From Micromonospora_J zhanjiangensis (GTDB taxonomy: Bacteria > Actinomycetota > Actinomycetes > Mycobacteriales > Micromonosporaceae), in the NCBI RefSeq assembly GCF_042650605.1, contig NZ_JBHSBN010000017.1, positions 76,446 to 140,445 on the forward strand: DNA of 64,000 nucleotides, written 5' to 3'. The translations under genes were made by a program, and so were the position numbers. The notes under the pieces were generated by a model. That model was given only the letters and a program-made list of their open reading frames with translations, did not search any database and was not told the origin of the DNA. Positions 35,468-44,240 of the stretch are shown in pieces (the stretch's first letter is position 1; every line of letters starts with the position of its first letter).

Positions 35468-35472
35468 TTGAC
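35340..35472 (+). ncRNA. probable omega RNA (TnpB guide scaffold)
   Basis: By family knowledge, TnpB guides come from the 3' end of tnpB through the right end of the element, with the guide taken from flanking DNA. Here that region ends in the hairpin GGCCCTCTAGGGCC and TTGAC. The 5' limit is a guess; only the position and the terminal hairpin are seen. Confidence 0.4.
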
Positions 35473-36236
35473 AGGACCCGGGTCGCGCCCTCGCGACGGG
35501 CGTGCCTGGCGAGGGCATCGGCGTCGGCGTCGGCGTTGGCGCACAACACGATCGACGCGCCGGTCACCAACGGCGCCAGCAGCCAGGTCACCGGGTGCTC
35601 GTGCGCGGTGTCCACCAGCACCCGGTCGCCGGCCCGGAAGCCGTGCCGCGCGGCGATCTCCTCGGCCAGCCTGCGCCACTGCGCGAACGTGGTGCCGTCC
35701 ACGGTGGCCGCGTCACCGCCGCGCACCGCGTCGTACGGCGGGGCGGTGTCGGCGTGCCGGCGCACCGCCGCGACGTAGTCGCGGTAACCGTCGGGCACCT
35801 CGGCCAGCGGCGCCGCGTCCGGCGTCAGACCCAGCGCGAACCGGTGCTCGGCCGGCGGTACGTCCTCCAGCCAGTCGTCGATCCGGCGCAGCGCCGCGAA
35901 CGTCACCTGGAACGGACCGTTCGCACCCGGCCCGATCCTCGGCAGCCCGGCGGTCGCCGCCGGGTGGAAGGCCACCGACAGGCCGGCCGACCACGCGCCG
36001 AACAGCACCGCCGCGGTCTGCCAGTGCGGCGGGAGCAGCACCGCCACCCGGTCACCCACGGTCAGCCGGCACTCGTCCAGCAACAGGTGCGCGGTGCGGG
36101 CGGCCCATCCGCCCAGCTGCGCGGCGGACAGCTCGGCGCGCTCGCCGGTGGCCGCGTCGAGGTAGGTGAGCAGCGGGTGACCGCCGTGCGCCGGGTCGGC
36201 CAGGACGGCTCCGGGACCCGGGCTCGCTGACAGCAT
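35454..36236 (-). CDS. TIGR03089-type truncated AMP-binding protein
   Basis: A 260-residue protein related to the N-terminal part of acyl-CoA ligases (TELSAAQLGGWAARTAH, GDRVAVLLPPHWQTAAVLFG) but lacking the ATP-binding core, as in the actinobacterial TIGR03089 family. Function is unknown. Its last codons and stop (STTRP then TAG at 35454) lie inside the right end of the IS605-type element, so the natural C-terminus has probably been replaced or trimmed by the insertion. The ATG at 36236 follows GGAGTC. It overlaps tnpB by 14 bases tail to tail. Confidence 0.8.
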   Translation of the reverse strand: MLSASPGPGAVLADPAHGGHPLLTYLDAATGERAELSAAQLGGWAARTAHLLLDECRLTVGDRVAVLLPPHWQTAAVLFGAWSAGLSVAFHPAATAGLPRIGPGANGPFQVTFAALRRIDDWLEDVPPAEHRFALGLTPDAAPLAEVPDGYRDYVAAVRRHADTAPPYDAVRGGDAATVDGTTFAQWRRLAEEIAARHGFRAGDRVLVDTAHEHPVTWLLAPLVTGASIVLCANADADADALARHARREGATRVLSTTRP

Positions 36237-36325
36237 GATCGACTCCTCGGCGCCGGTCGGCCCGCCGTCCTGGCGTTCCGGTCACCGCCGGCGGTCCGGT
36301 CGGCCCGGCAGCGGCGGGTGGACCC

Positions 36326-37765
36326 TCAACGTACCGTCCCGGTCGGCCGGGACGTCGTCCTGACACGTCTGCGGCGGCGGACCACCGGCCGAACCAGGGC
36401 CGGCAGCCACGGCAGGACGCCCAGCAGGAGCAGCAGCGACAACAGCGGCGTGCGCCACCACCAGGTGACCACGGCCGGCGGCGGGTCGGGCGTCGGTGCC
36501 AGCCACGGCCGGGTGGTCTTGGCCCAGGCGAGGAAGGCGTCCCCGATCGGCAGTAGCCCGAACGCGTACCGCTTGCCGAACGGGGTGTCCAGGGGCAGGC
36601 CGGCCAGCTCGCCGTAGTTGGCCAGGGCGGCGGCCAGCGACGCGTCGCCCTGCACCTGCGCCGCGCCGATCGTCACGGCGGTGGCGGACAGACTCACCCC
36701 CAGCGGCAGCGGACCGCTGTCCACGTCCGCCGGGCCGGTCACGCCACGCGGGTACTCCCGGACCGCCGGACCGAGCCCCAGCGGCGAGGCGACGAAGTCG
36801 CGCCGGAAGGCGAGGTACTGTTCGCGGGCGAAGGCTTGGTCGATCTCCACCAGGAACCGTTGCAGCATGCCCTGCGAGGTCGCCCGGGCCACCTCCGCCG
36901 GAGCGCCGGTCTCCGGGTCGACCCGGTGCGGCAGCAGTCCGGTCCGCGGGTCGAGCCGTTGTCGTACGCCGGCCAGCCAGCGGGTCACCGTGCCGCCGAA
37001 CCGGGCCGGCAACAGCGCGTCGTGCAACCGCAGCGACGCCACGGCCACGGTGGAGTCGACCGGCCAGGCCTGCCCCGGGTACGCCGACAGGAACGGCGTG
37101 CCGGCGGCGTCGAACGCGGCGCCGAGGGCGGCCGAGTCGTCGGCGAACCGGCGCAGCTCGCCGGGATCGCGCCGGTCGGTGGATTGCAGCCCGAGGATCC
37201 CGCCGCGCAGCCAGTTCGTCCAGCCCGTGTAGAAGACCCCGTACGACGGGGTGAGGTCGGGGCTGAACGGTGCCCGCCCGGCCGGTGTGTCCAGCCGGGC
37301 CAGGGCCCAGCGGGCCTGCCGCAGTGCCGTGACCCGGTCGGCGTCGTCGCCACGCCGACCCAGCTCGACCCAGGTCAGCCCGTACAGGGCGTGCAGGAAG
37401 AAGTAGCCCTCCGGGAACAGTTGCTGGGCCCGTTCGCCGGCACCGTCCGCCAACGCGTCGCGCAGGAACGCCAGCTGCCGGCGTACGCCGATCGGCTCGC
37501 CGGCCGTACCGGTGGTGGCCGGCACGACCAGCCGCACCACGCCCGCCAGCGCGCACAGGCTGAGCAGCGCGCCAACCAGCGCGGCGAGCCGCCGCCGGAG
37601 GCGGTGCGGCGGCGCCGCCGGCTCGACGGGGCGCGCGACTTCCTCGGCGCGCACGGCGGCCGACCCGGCGGTACGCGCCCCACCCTCGGCGGTACGCGCC
37701 CCACCCTCGGTGGCCGGTCCGGTGCCGGTGGCCGGTCGGGTGCCGGCGTTGCCCGGCGTGGTCAC
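36326..37765 (-). CDS. membrane protein with helical-toroid-like exported domain
   Basis: A 479-residue protein with a transmembrane helix near residues 45-68, a large central domain, and a second hydrophobic segment near the C-terminus (TPLLSLLLLLGVLPWLPAL) followed by a basic tail. The central domain has features of alpha/alpha-barrel enzymes (YGVFYTGWTNWLRGG, YPGQAWPVDSTVAVASLRLH, ATSQGMLQRFL) and faintly resembles linalool dehydratase/isomerase-type folds; I am not sure. The GTG overlaps the RDD gene stop (GTGA), so they are coupled. An in-frame 7-codon duplication lies near the N-terminus. Confidence 0.68.
   Translation of the reverse strand: MTTPGNAGTRPATGTGPATEGGARTAEGGARTAGSAAVRAEEVARPVEPAAPPHRLRRRLAALVGALLSLCALAGVVRLVVPATTGTAGEPIGVRRQLAFLRDALADGAGERAQQLFPEGYFFLHALYGLTWVELGRRGDDADRVTALRQARWALARLDTPAGRAPFSPDLTPSYGVFYTGWTNWLRGGILGLQSTDRRDPGELRRFADDSAALGAAFDAAGTPFLSAYPGQAWPVDSTVAVASLRLHDALLPARFGGTVTRWLAGVRQRLDPRTGLLPHRVDPETGAPAEVARATSQGMLQRFLVEIDQAFAREQYLAFRRDFVASPLGLGPAVREYPRGVTGPADVDSGPLPLGVSLSATAVTIGAAQVQGDASLAAALANYGELAGLPLDTPFGKRYAFGLLPIGDAFLAWAKTTRPWLAPTPDPPPAVVTWWWRTPLLSLLLLLGVLPWLPALVRPVVRRRRRVRTTSRPTGTVR
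37666..37707. repeat. 21-bp in-frame tandem duplication
   Basis: Two perfect 21-base copies (CGGCGGTACGCGCCCCACCC plus T) at 37666-37686 and 37687-37707 encode the repeated peptide EGGARTA in the cytoplasmic N-terminus of the overlapping membrane protein. Confidence 0.85.
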
Positions 37766-38799
37766 GGGATCCGCGGCCGGTCGGCCGCGCCCGGCACCGC
37801 CGACCGCACGGCCGGCCACGGCTGCCCGGCACCCGGGTACGCCTGACCGGGCATCGGTGGTCGGGGCGACGACCACGGCCCCGGCGGGGGCGGGGCGACG
37901 ACCAGTTCCGGCCAGACCGCGGCGGCCCGGGCCCGGACGGCGGCCAATCGGCGCAACGCGCGGCGGTGCCGCTCGGCGTGCACGGCGGCCAGGTACGCCA
38001 GGTGCGGCGTACCCGCCGGCGGTGGTGGCCGGGTCGCCGCCGCCACCTCGGCGGCGAGCCGGTATGCGAGCCGGCCCCGGGCCGGCTCGCGCAGTTGTCG
38101 TTGCCGGGACAGGAAGTGCCGCACCGCCAACGCCAGGTCGTCGTCCATGCCGGCCAGGTCCAGAGTGCTGGCCCAGCCGGCGAGTCCGGGCGCGGTCGGC
38201 GGCATCCAGCCCCACACCGCCGGCGTGCGTTCGTGCACCACGATGGTGCCGGCCGCGTAGTCGCCCAGCCGCTTGCCCTGCGGGCTGACCGTCATGGTCC
38301 ACAGGCAGGCCAGCCAGGTCAGTGGCGGGGCGAGCAGGCCCGGCCACTCGATCGCGGCGCTGACCAGCCCCCGGGTCATCGCCTGGCGGAACCGGATCGG
38401 CCCGCCGTCGTCGCGGACCACCCGCAGGCCCAGCGCGTACTTGCCCAGGGTCCGGCCACCGCTGACCGATTCCAGCAGCACCGGGTAGCCGAGCACCACG
38501 GTCGCGATGACCACGACGACGATGCCGTCGAACCACGCCGAGTCGAGTTCGACGAGGCCGGTCTGCCCGACCAGCACCGCCAGGATGCCCACGCCGGTGA
38601 TCAGCATCCAGAACGTCGCCACCTGGACCACGAGGTCGATCAGGCGGGCCAGCATCCGGGAACCGGTCCGGGCCACCCGCAGGTCGAGGCTCACCGCCTC
38701 GCCGGTGACGAACCGGGCGGAGCCGGTGCCGTGGTCGGCGTCGGCCGACCGGCTGGTGCTGCCGGCGGTCAGTGGTGCGAGGGGCGCGTGCGTGGTCAC
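37762..38799 (-). CDS. RDD family membrane protein
   Basis: A 345-residue protein. The RDD domain occupies about residues 35-190, beginning RMLARLIDLVVQVATFWML with the Arg...Asp-Asp pattern and containing GGRTLGKYALGLRVVRDDGG; three to four membrane spans are visible. The C-terminal half is soluble and ends in a proline-rich tail (APPPPGPWSSPRPPMPGQ). GTG at 38799 is used here; another GTG two codons upstream is possible. It is divergent from the SpoIIM-like gene, a frequent pairing in actinomycetes, and begins a two-gene unit with the membrane protein at 36326. Confidence 0.85.
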   Translation of the reverse strand: MTTHAPLAPLTAGSTSRSADADHGTGSARFVTGEAVSLDLRVARTGSRMLARLIDLVVQVATFWMLITGVGILAVLVGQTGLVELDSAWFDGIVVVVIATVVLGYPVLLESVSGGRTLGKYALGLRVVRDDGGPIRFRQAMTRGLVSAAIEWPGLLAPPLTWLACLWTMTVSPQGKRLGDYAAGTIVVHERTPAVWGWMPPTAPGLAGWASTLDLAGMDDDLALAVRHFLSRQRQLREPARGRLAYRLAAEVAAATRPPPPAGTPHLAYLAAVHAERHRRALRRLAAVRARAAAVWPELVVAPPPPGPWSSPRPPMPGQAYPGAGQPWPAVRSAVPGAADRPRIP

Positions 38800-38892
38800 C
38801 CGCACAGTGTCCCTGACCGGTACGCTCGGCGGTGCCCTCGACCGGGGCCGTCGGCGGCAGCCGGTCGTCGGATCCTCGTTACGGGAGCTGCG

Positions 38893-39894
38893 GTGGACCT
38901 GGACGCCTTCGTCACCGAACACGGCGGGGAGTGGCACCGGTTGCGGATCCTGCTCGGTCGGTCCCGGCGCAAGCTCACCGCCGCCGAGGTGGACGAGATG
39001 GTGACGCTCTACCGCCGCACCGCCACCCACCTGTCCGTCGTGCAGAGCCGCTCGCCCGACCCGAATCTCGTCTCCGTGCTCACCCAACTGGTGCTGCGGG
39101 CCCGGGCCCGGCTGAACCCGGCACCCGGCTTCTCGGCGGCGTCGATGGTCCGGTTCCTCACGGTGGTCTTCCCGCTGGCCGCCTACCGGGCCCGTTGGTG
39201 GTGTCTCGGCGTGGCGGTCGGGTTCGTCACGGTGAGCACGATCCTCATCCGGCTGGTCGCCACCGACCAGCGGGTGGCGCTGGAGTTCATGCCCGAGAAC
39301 GCCGTCGACGATCTGGTCAACCACGGCTTCGAGGCGTACTACAGCGAACATCCGCCGCAGAACTTCACCTTCGCGGTGTGGACCAACAACGCCTGGGTGA
39401 GTGCCGTCTGCCTCGCCGGTGGGGTGCTCGTGCTGCCGGTGCTCTACCTGCTCTGGGAGAACGCGCTGAACCTCGGGATCGTCGGTGGCCTGATGGTCGG
39501 CCACCACCGGACCGACACCTTCCTCGGCCTGCTGCTGGTGCACGGCATGCTGGAGTTGACCTGCATCTTCGTCGCCGCCGGGGTGGGTCTGCGGATCGGC
39601 TGGGCGTGGATCGCGCCCGGTCCGCTGCGTACCCGGGGACAGTCCGTCGCGGCGGCCGGCCGGTCCGGTGTGGCGGTGGCCATCGGTCTGGTGCCGGTCC
39701 TTCTGGTGAGCGGCTTCGTCGAGGGCTTCGTCACCCCGGCGCCGCTGCCCCCGCCGGTGAAGCTGGCCTTCGGGGCGTTCGTCTGGCTGGCCTTCCTGGC
39801 CTACATGATCGGGTTCGGCGCGCGTGCCGTGCGCAACGGCGAGACCGCCGACGTCGACGAACTCGACCGCGAGGCGTTCGCCCCCACGGTCTGA
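38893..39894 (+). CDS. SpoIIM-like (stage II sporulation protein M family) membrane protein
   Basis: A 333-residue membrane protein with a soluble N-terminal ~95 residues (DLDAFVTEHGGEWHRLRILL), followed by at least five spans. The family mark FTFAVWTNNAWVSAVCLAGG and HGMLELTCIFVAAGVGLRIG match SpoIIM/DUF95 proteins found beside RDD and DUF58 genes in non-sporulating and sporulating actinobacteria alike. GTG at 38893 follows GGGAG. Its role is unknown here; a link to envelope remodelling is inferred from the cluster. Confidence 0.87.
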   Translation: MDLDAFVTEHGGEWHRLRILLGRSRRKLTAAEVDEMVTLYRRTATHLSVVQSRSPDPNLVSVLTQLVLRARARLNPAPGFSAASMVRFLTVVFPLAAYRARWWCLGVAVGFVTVSTILIRLVATDQRVALEFMPENAVDDLVNHGFEAYYSEHPPQNFTFAVWTNNAWVSAVCLAGGVLVLPVLYLLWENALNLGIVGGLMVGHHRTDTFLGLLLVHGMLELTCIFVAAGVGLRIGWAWIAPGPLRTRGQSVAAAGRSGVAVAIGLVPVLLVSGFVEGFVTPAPLPPPVKLAFGAFVWLAFLAYMIGFGARAVRNGETADVDELDREAFAPTV

Positions 39895-39915
39895 CGTCGG
39901 ACGTGCCGGTCCCGG

Positions 39916-41283
39916 CTACAGCCGGCCGGCGGCCTTCAGCGCCAGGTACCGGTCCGCCACCGCACCGGCGAAGGTCTCCACCGGGGCGTCCACCACCTGC
40001 ACGTTGTAGCGGGTCAGCGCCGCCCGGACGCGGTGCAGCTCGGCGAGGGTCCGCTCGGCGGCGGCCGCGGTGTGCAGGTCGGCCGGGCCGCCCCGGCGGG
40101 CGGCCAACGCCTCCAGCGACGGATCGTGCACCGCGGCCACCAGCACCGTGTGCCGGGACACCAGCTGCGGCAGCACCGGCAGCAGCCCCTCGCCGAGCGC
40201 ACCGGCGTCCAGTGTGGTGAACAGGACCACCAGGGACCGCTTGCGGGCCACCCGGAGCACCTCGGCCACGATCCGCCCGAAGTCGGTCTCCACCAGGGCC
40301 GGCGTGAGCCCGGCCAGCGCCTGGGTGAGCCGGTGCAGCTGGCTGCGCCGGATTGAGCTGGAGACGTTGGCGCGTACCAGGGTGTCCACCGCGAGCAGGT
40401 CGACCCGGTCGTCGGCGTGCGCGGCCAGCGCCGCGAGCAGCAGGGCGGCGTCGATGGCGGCGTCCAGCCGCGGCTCACCGGGGCGGGCCGGTTCCCCCGG
40501 CCCACCCACCGTGCCGACCCGGCCCGCGCTGGTCCGGCCGGTGTCCAGCACGCACAGCACCCGCCGGTCCCGTTCCGGCCGCCAGGTCTTGACCACGACG
40601 TGCTCGCGCCGGGCCGTGCCACGCCAGTCGATGGACCGCACGTCGTCACCGATGACGTACTCGCGCAACGAGTCGAACTCGGTGCCCTGGCCGCGGCCAC
40701 GAGCCACCGTCCGCCCGTCGATGACCCGCAGCCGGGACAGCTTCTCCGGCAGGAAGCGCCGGGACGTGAACGGTGGCAGCGCGGTCAGCGTCCACGGCGG
40801 GGTGAGCGCCGCCGCGCGGCGGCGCCCGGTCTGCCGGAACGCCAGCCCCAGCGGCCCGTACGAGCGGATGGTGACCCGGGCCGCCGGCCGGTCGCCACGC
40901 CGGGTCGGAGTGAGCGTGGTGACCACGTCCGCCGACTCGCCCGGTTCGAGCTGCACCACGTGGGCGTACGGTTGCGCGGCACCCGCGGACGGCACCCAGG
41001 CGTCCCGGACCAGGGCGCGCAGCATCCGCAGCGACACGTTGGTCACCGTCAGGGTGACCTCGGCGCTCTCCCCGAGCCGCACCTGCCGCGGCCCGGAGCG
41101 GACCAGCCGCACCTCGCCGGCCGGCGCGGCGGCCAGCAGGTCCAGGCCGGTCAGCACCGCCACGACGGCCACCGCCGCGGCGAGCGCCCACCACATGCCA
41201 ACCGGCGACAGCAGCCAGCCGCCGAGCGTCAGCGCCGCCGCGCCGAGCACACCGGTCAGCGCCGGTACCCGCCAGGTCAGCAT
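39916..41283 (-). CDS. DUF58 domain-containing membrane protein
   Basis: A 455-residue protein with two N-terminal membrane helices (residues ~8-50) and a large soluble part. The DUF58 signature is TEFDSLREYVIGDDVRSIDWRGTAR (partly quoted: REYVIGDDVRSIDW), followed by a VWA-like domain with VLCVLDTGR. DUF58 proteins are regular partners of MoxR ATPases, here the gene just upstream. The ATG at 41283 lies 10 bases after the ATPase stop. It is the last gene of the minus-strand operon that starts at 45064. Confidence 0.9.
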   Translation of the reverse strand: MLTWRVPALTGVLGAAALTLGGWLLSPVGMWWALAAAVAVVAVLTGLDLLAAAPAGEVRLVRSGPRQVRLGESAEVTLTVTNVSLRMLRALVRDAWVPSAGAAQPYAHVVQLEPGESADVVTTLTPTRRGDRPAARVTIRSYGPLGLAFRQTGRRRAAALTPPWTLTALPPFTSRRFLPEKLSRLRVIDGRTVARGRGQGTEFDSLREYVIGDDVRSIDWRGTARREHVVVKTWRPERDRRVLCVLDTGRTSAGRVGTVGGPGEPARPGEPRLDAAIDAALLLAALAAHADDRVDLLAVDTLVRANVSSSIRRSQLHRLTQALAGLTPALVETDFGRIVAEVLRVARKRSLVVLFTTLDAGALGEGLLPVLPQLVSRHTVLVAAVHDPSLEALAARRGGPADLHTAAAAERTLAELHRVRAALTRYNVQVVDAPVETFAGAVADRYLALKAAGRL

Positions 41284-41293
41284 GACGTCGGCG

Positions 41294-42319
41294 TCACCGG
41301 GGCGCCGGTACGGTGGCCAGCAACGCCTCCAGCACGGCGTCGGCGGTGGCGCCCTCCAACTCCGCCTCGTGCCGCACCCGGATCCGGTGGCGCAGCGCGG
41401 GCCGGGCCACCGCCTTCACGTCGTCCGGCGTGACGAAGCCCCGCCCGAGCAGCCAGGCGTTCGCCTTGGCCGCGTTCAGGACGGCGGTGGCGCCCCGGGG
41501 CGAGGCGCCCAGCTCCAGCGACGGCGTGTTCCGGGTGGCCCGGCACAGGTCCACGATGTACGCCAGCACCACGTCGGCCACCTGCACCTTGAGCGCGCCG
41601 CGGCGGGCCGCCGCCAGATCGGCCGTACCGGCGGCGGGACGTACCCCGGCGGCGGCCAGGTCCCGCGGGTCGAACCCGTTGTGGTGGGCGCGCAGGACGC
41701 CGAACTCCTCGTCCCGGCTGGGCAGCGGCACGGTCAGCTTGAACAGGAACCGGTCCAGCTGCGCCTCGGGCAGCGGGTAGGTGCCCTCGTACTCGATCGG
41801 GTTCTGGGTGGCCACCACCAGGAACGGGTCCGGCAGCGGCCGCGGCCTGCCCTCGACGGAGACCTGCCGTTCCTCCATCACCTCCAGCAGCGCGGCCTGG
41901 GTCTTCGGCGGGGTCCGGTTGATCTCGTCGGCGAGCAGCAGGTTGGTGAAGACCGGCCCCTCGCGGAACTCGAACGACGCGGTCCGCGCGTCGAAGATCA
42001 GCGAACCGGTGACGTCCCCCGGCATCAGGTCCGGGGTGAACTGCAACCGCCGGGTGTCCAGTTCCAGTGCCGCGGCCAGGGTGCGTACCAGCAGCGTCTT
42101 GGCGACCCCCGGCACGCCTTCGAGCAGGACGTGCCCCCGGCACAGCAGCGCGACGAGCAGCCCGGTGACGGTGCCGTCCTGCCCCACCACGGCCTTGGCG
42201 ACCTCGCCGCGCAGCCGGGTGAGGGCCTGCCGGGCGGCGGTCTCGTCCGGCTCGGCCGCAGCCGGGTCCCACCGGGGTTCGGCTCCACTCCGCCCCGCCG
42301 GCGCCGCTGTCTCTGTCAC
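41294..42319 (-). CDS. MoxR family AAA+ ATPase
   Basis: A 341-residue AAA+ ATPase of the classical MoxR group. Walker A is GVPGVAKT (68-75) and Walker B LLLADEINR (127-135); FTPDLMPGDVTG and ATQNPIEYEGTYPLPEAQLDRF are textbook family motifs. It would act as a chaperone-like remodeller with the DUF58 protein encoded next. GTG at 42319 follows GGAGGAGCA, and overlaps the DUF4350 gene stop. It belongs to a different MoxR subgroup from the ATPase at 14347. Confidence 0.93.
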   Translation of the reverse strand: MTETAAPAGRSGAEPRWDPAAAEPDETAARQALTRLRGEVAKAVVGQDGTVTGLLVALLCRGHVLLEGVPGVAKTLLVRTLAAALELDTRRLQFTPDLMPGDVTGSLIFDARTASFEFREGPVFTNLLLADEINRTPPKTQAALLEVMEERQVSVEGRPRPLPDPFLVVATQNPIEYEGTYPLPEAQLDRFLFKLTVPLPSRDEEFGVLRAHHNGFDPRDLAAAGVRPAAGTADLAAARRGALKVQVADVVLAYIVDLCRATRNTPSLELGASPRGATAVLNAAKANAWLLGRGFVTPDDVKAVARPALRHRIRVRHEAELEGATADAVLEALLATVPAPR

Positions 42320-43587
42320 GCTGCTCCTCCTGGGTTGACCGGTCCTGTCGTTCCGGTGGGTCCTGGGCCCACCCGCAGCACGGCGGCGACCAGCGCGTCC
42401 AGCCGGTCGACGGCGGACTGGAACTCGTCGTCGGACGCCGGTTCCGGCCCGTGCAGTGTCGTCCGGACCTCGGCGTCCGGGATGCCGGTGCGGGCGGCGA
42501 TGTGCCGGATCAGCTCCTCGTCCCCGCCGGCACCGCCCGGTCCAGCCAGGTGGTACGGATCGAACACGGGTGTCATCCGGCGCAGCGCCGCCGCCCGGAG
42601 CGTGGCCAGTGACGCCTCCCGGGAACGGATCCGCTGGTAGAGCCGGCCCCGTCCGGTGACCGTCTCGGTCGCCGGCACCACCACCGGCAACGGTTCCGCG
42701 ACGGGTGGGCCGAGCCGACGGCCGCGGACCAGGGCGACCAGCACGGCCACGGTGGACAGCAGCACGACGGCGGCCCATAACACCGGCGGGAACGCGTGCC
42801 ACTGCGGGTCGGTGCCACCGGAGTCGCGGTTCGGCTGCCGGTAGCCGGGCAGCTTGAACTTCGGCGGCGGCAGCGCCTCGGACGACTCCCTGCGGTGCAC
42901 GTCGACCCAGATCACGTCGCGGTCCCGGCCGAGCAGCCCGGTGGCCAGTGACGCGTTGCCGGCCTCACCGATCCGACCGTTGCGGAACGGGTCGGTCGCG
43001 CCGACCGCGAGGATCTCCGAGTCGCCGTCGCCCCAGCCGACCAGGCCACCGCCGTAGCAGTCGGTCCGGGTCTGCTCGGGGGCCTGGTAGCGGGCCCGCA
43101 GCACCGCCGCCGGTCCGGCAGCCACGGCGAAGTCGGTGCCGCAGCCGGGTTCGGCGGTACGGGCGGCCCACCGCTGTGGGCCGGTGAGGAACCCGGCGTA
43201 CAGCGCGGCCCGGCTGCCCGGGTACGCGAGCACCAGCCGGAATCCCGTCCGATCGTCGGCGACGTCCTCGAAGAAGCCCGGCGTGACCAGGTCCGGGGCC
43301 GGTACGAAGACGGTGGGGTCCGGGCGGAGGTCGGCGGAGTCGAGCAACCGCAGCGCCTCGGCCGAACTGGTCACCCGGTGCACGGTCACGCCGTTGCCGG
43401 CGAGCAGTTCGGCCAGCCGGCTCGACCCGTCCGGTCCGGTGCCGGTGGGGGAGAGGGTGCCCGGGTCGGCGAGGTCCGGCTCCTGCGCACCGTGCGCGAC
43501 GCCGGTGACCAGGTAGAGCAGCACCAGGACGAGGAACGGCAGGGCGATCCGGTGCCAGCGCCGGGATCCGCGTACCCGGGCGGTCAC
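42316..43587 (-). CDS. DUF4350 domain-containing membrane protein
   Basis: A 423-residue protein with an N-terminal membrane helix (IALPFLVLVLLYLVTGVA), an exported DUF4350 domain (RLAELLAGNGVTVHRVTSS, then VLAYPGSRAALYAG) and a second helix near residue 270 (VLWAAVVLLSTVAVLVALV) leading to a cytosolic tail. DUF4350 proteins are seen in MoxR-DUF58 operons of actinobacteria. It overlaps both neighbours by 4 bases. Role unknown; by context a partner of the MoxR/DUF58 machinery at the membrane. Confidence 0.86.
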   Translation of the reverse strand: MTARVRGSRRWHRIALPFLVLVLLYLVTGVAHGAQEPDLADPGTLSPTGTGPDGSSRLAELLAGNGVTVHRVTSSAEALRLLDSADLRPDPTVFVPAPDLVTPGFFEDVADDRTGFRLVLAYPGSRAALYAGFLTGPQRWAARTAEPGCGTDFAVAAGPAAVLRARYQAPEQTRTDCYGGGLVGWGDGDSEILAVGATDPFRNGRIGEAGNASLATGLLGRDRDVIWVDVHRRESSEALPPPKFKLPGYRQPNRDSGGTDPQWHAFPPVLWAAVVLLSTVAVLVALVRGRRLGPPVAEPLPVVVPATETVTGRGRLYQRIRSREASLATLRAAALRRMTPVFDPYHLAGPGGAGGDEELIRHIAARTGIPDAEVRTTLHGPEPASDDEFQSAVDRLDALVAAVLRVGPGPTGTTGPVNPGGAA

Positions 43588-44240
43588 GGGGTCGCCACCG
43601 GGGTCGGGGCCGGTGCGGGTCCGGTCAGCGCGTCCCGGACCCGGTCGCCGTGGGTTCGCATGGCCAGGTCGTCCTCGGCGGTGGCCGGCCGCAGCCCGTA
43701 CCAGATCTCCGAGAAGAGGTCGGACGCGGCCCGCAGCGGTGCCGCCGTCGGGGGGTGGGCCCGGCCCGCCGCCCCGGCCAGTTCGGTCACCGTCCAGCCG
43801 GGCCGGGCGCTGACCACGCCGCGTTCGATGAGTTCCCGGATGATGGCCCGCAGTCGTTCCCGGACCGCCTCGGCGTAGCGCCCGGCCGCGGCCAGCTCGT
43901 CGGCGGACAGCGCGAGCACCGCCGCCGGCAGGTCCGGCACCTGGTCGTCGGGCAGGTCGGCACCGACCTCGGCGGCCCGCCCCCGGCGGCGCCGGCGACG
44001 CCACCGCCAGCGGAACCGCAGCGCCCCCAGGCCACGCCAGCGGAACCGGCGGCCGCGCCGGGACCGGCCCGAGCCGCGCAGGGTGCCCAGCCGCCAGCGG
44101 GCCGGCGACCAGGCCGGCCACAGATACCACAGCACCGCCACCAGCGCGGTGAACAGGAACAGTAAGATGCCGAGGGCCGGTACCCCGCCGGGCACCGGGT
44201 CGCCCAGGGTGGCGACCAGCTCGTTCCACCACCGGCTCAC
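43584..44240 (-). CDS. DUF4129 domain-containing membrane protein
   Basis: A 218-residue protein with one membrane helix (LGILLFLFTALVAVLWYLW), an extremely arginine-rich juxtamembrane stretch (residues ~58-92) and a C-terminal DUF4129 domain marked by AAAGRYAEAVRERLRAIIREL and RPGWTVTELAGAAGRAHP. DUF4129 domains occur in MoxR clusters and at the ends of transglutaminase-like proteins. GTG at 44240 overlaps the stop of the upstream gene, and its own stop overlaps the DUF4350 start, so all are coupled. Confidence 0.86.
   Translation of the reverse strand: MSRWWNELVATLGDPVPGGVPALGILLFLFTALVAVLWYLWPAWSPARWRLGTLRGSGRSRRGRRFRWRGLGALRFRWRWRRRRRRGRAAEVGADLPDDQVPDLPAAVLALSADELAAAGRYAEAVRERLRAIIRELIERGVVSARPGWTVTELAGAAGRAHPPTAAPLRAASDLFSEIWYGLRPATAEDDLAMRTHGDRVRDALTGPAPAPTPVATP

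Larger units (their letters stand above)
33754..35472. mobile_element. IS200/IS605-family element, copy 1 (apparently intact)
   Basis: Divergent tnpA (minus) and tnpB (plus) separated by 23 bases form an IS605-type element. The left boundary is taken where similarity with the second locus begins (TCAGCAG at 33754; copy 2 at 62281). Imperfect hairpins lie in both ends: CCGGCCTTTCAGGGTCGGG on the left and GGCCCTCTAGGGCC on the right, which is where TnpA Y1 transposases recognise their ends. The right end is placed at TTGAC, 35468-35472. No target duplication is expected for this family. Exact tips are estimates. Confidence 0.75.

Noticed and set aside
33737..35487. 12-bp direct repeats (ACCCGGGTCGCG) as a target-site duplication of the IS605-type element
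   Set aside because: IS200/IS605 transposition does not duplicate its target, and the repeats sit a few bases outside the ends at unequal distances; chance or gene-internal similarity is more likely.
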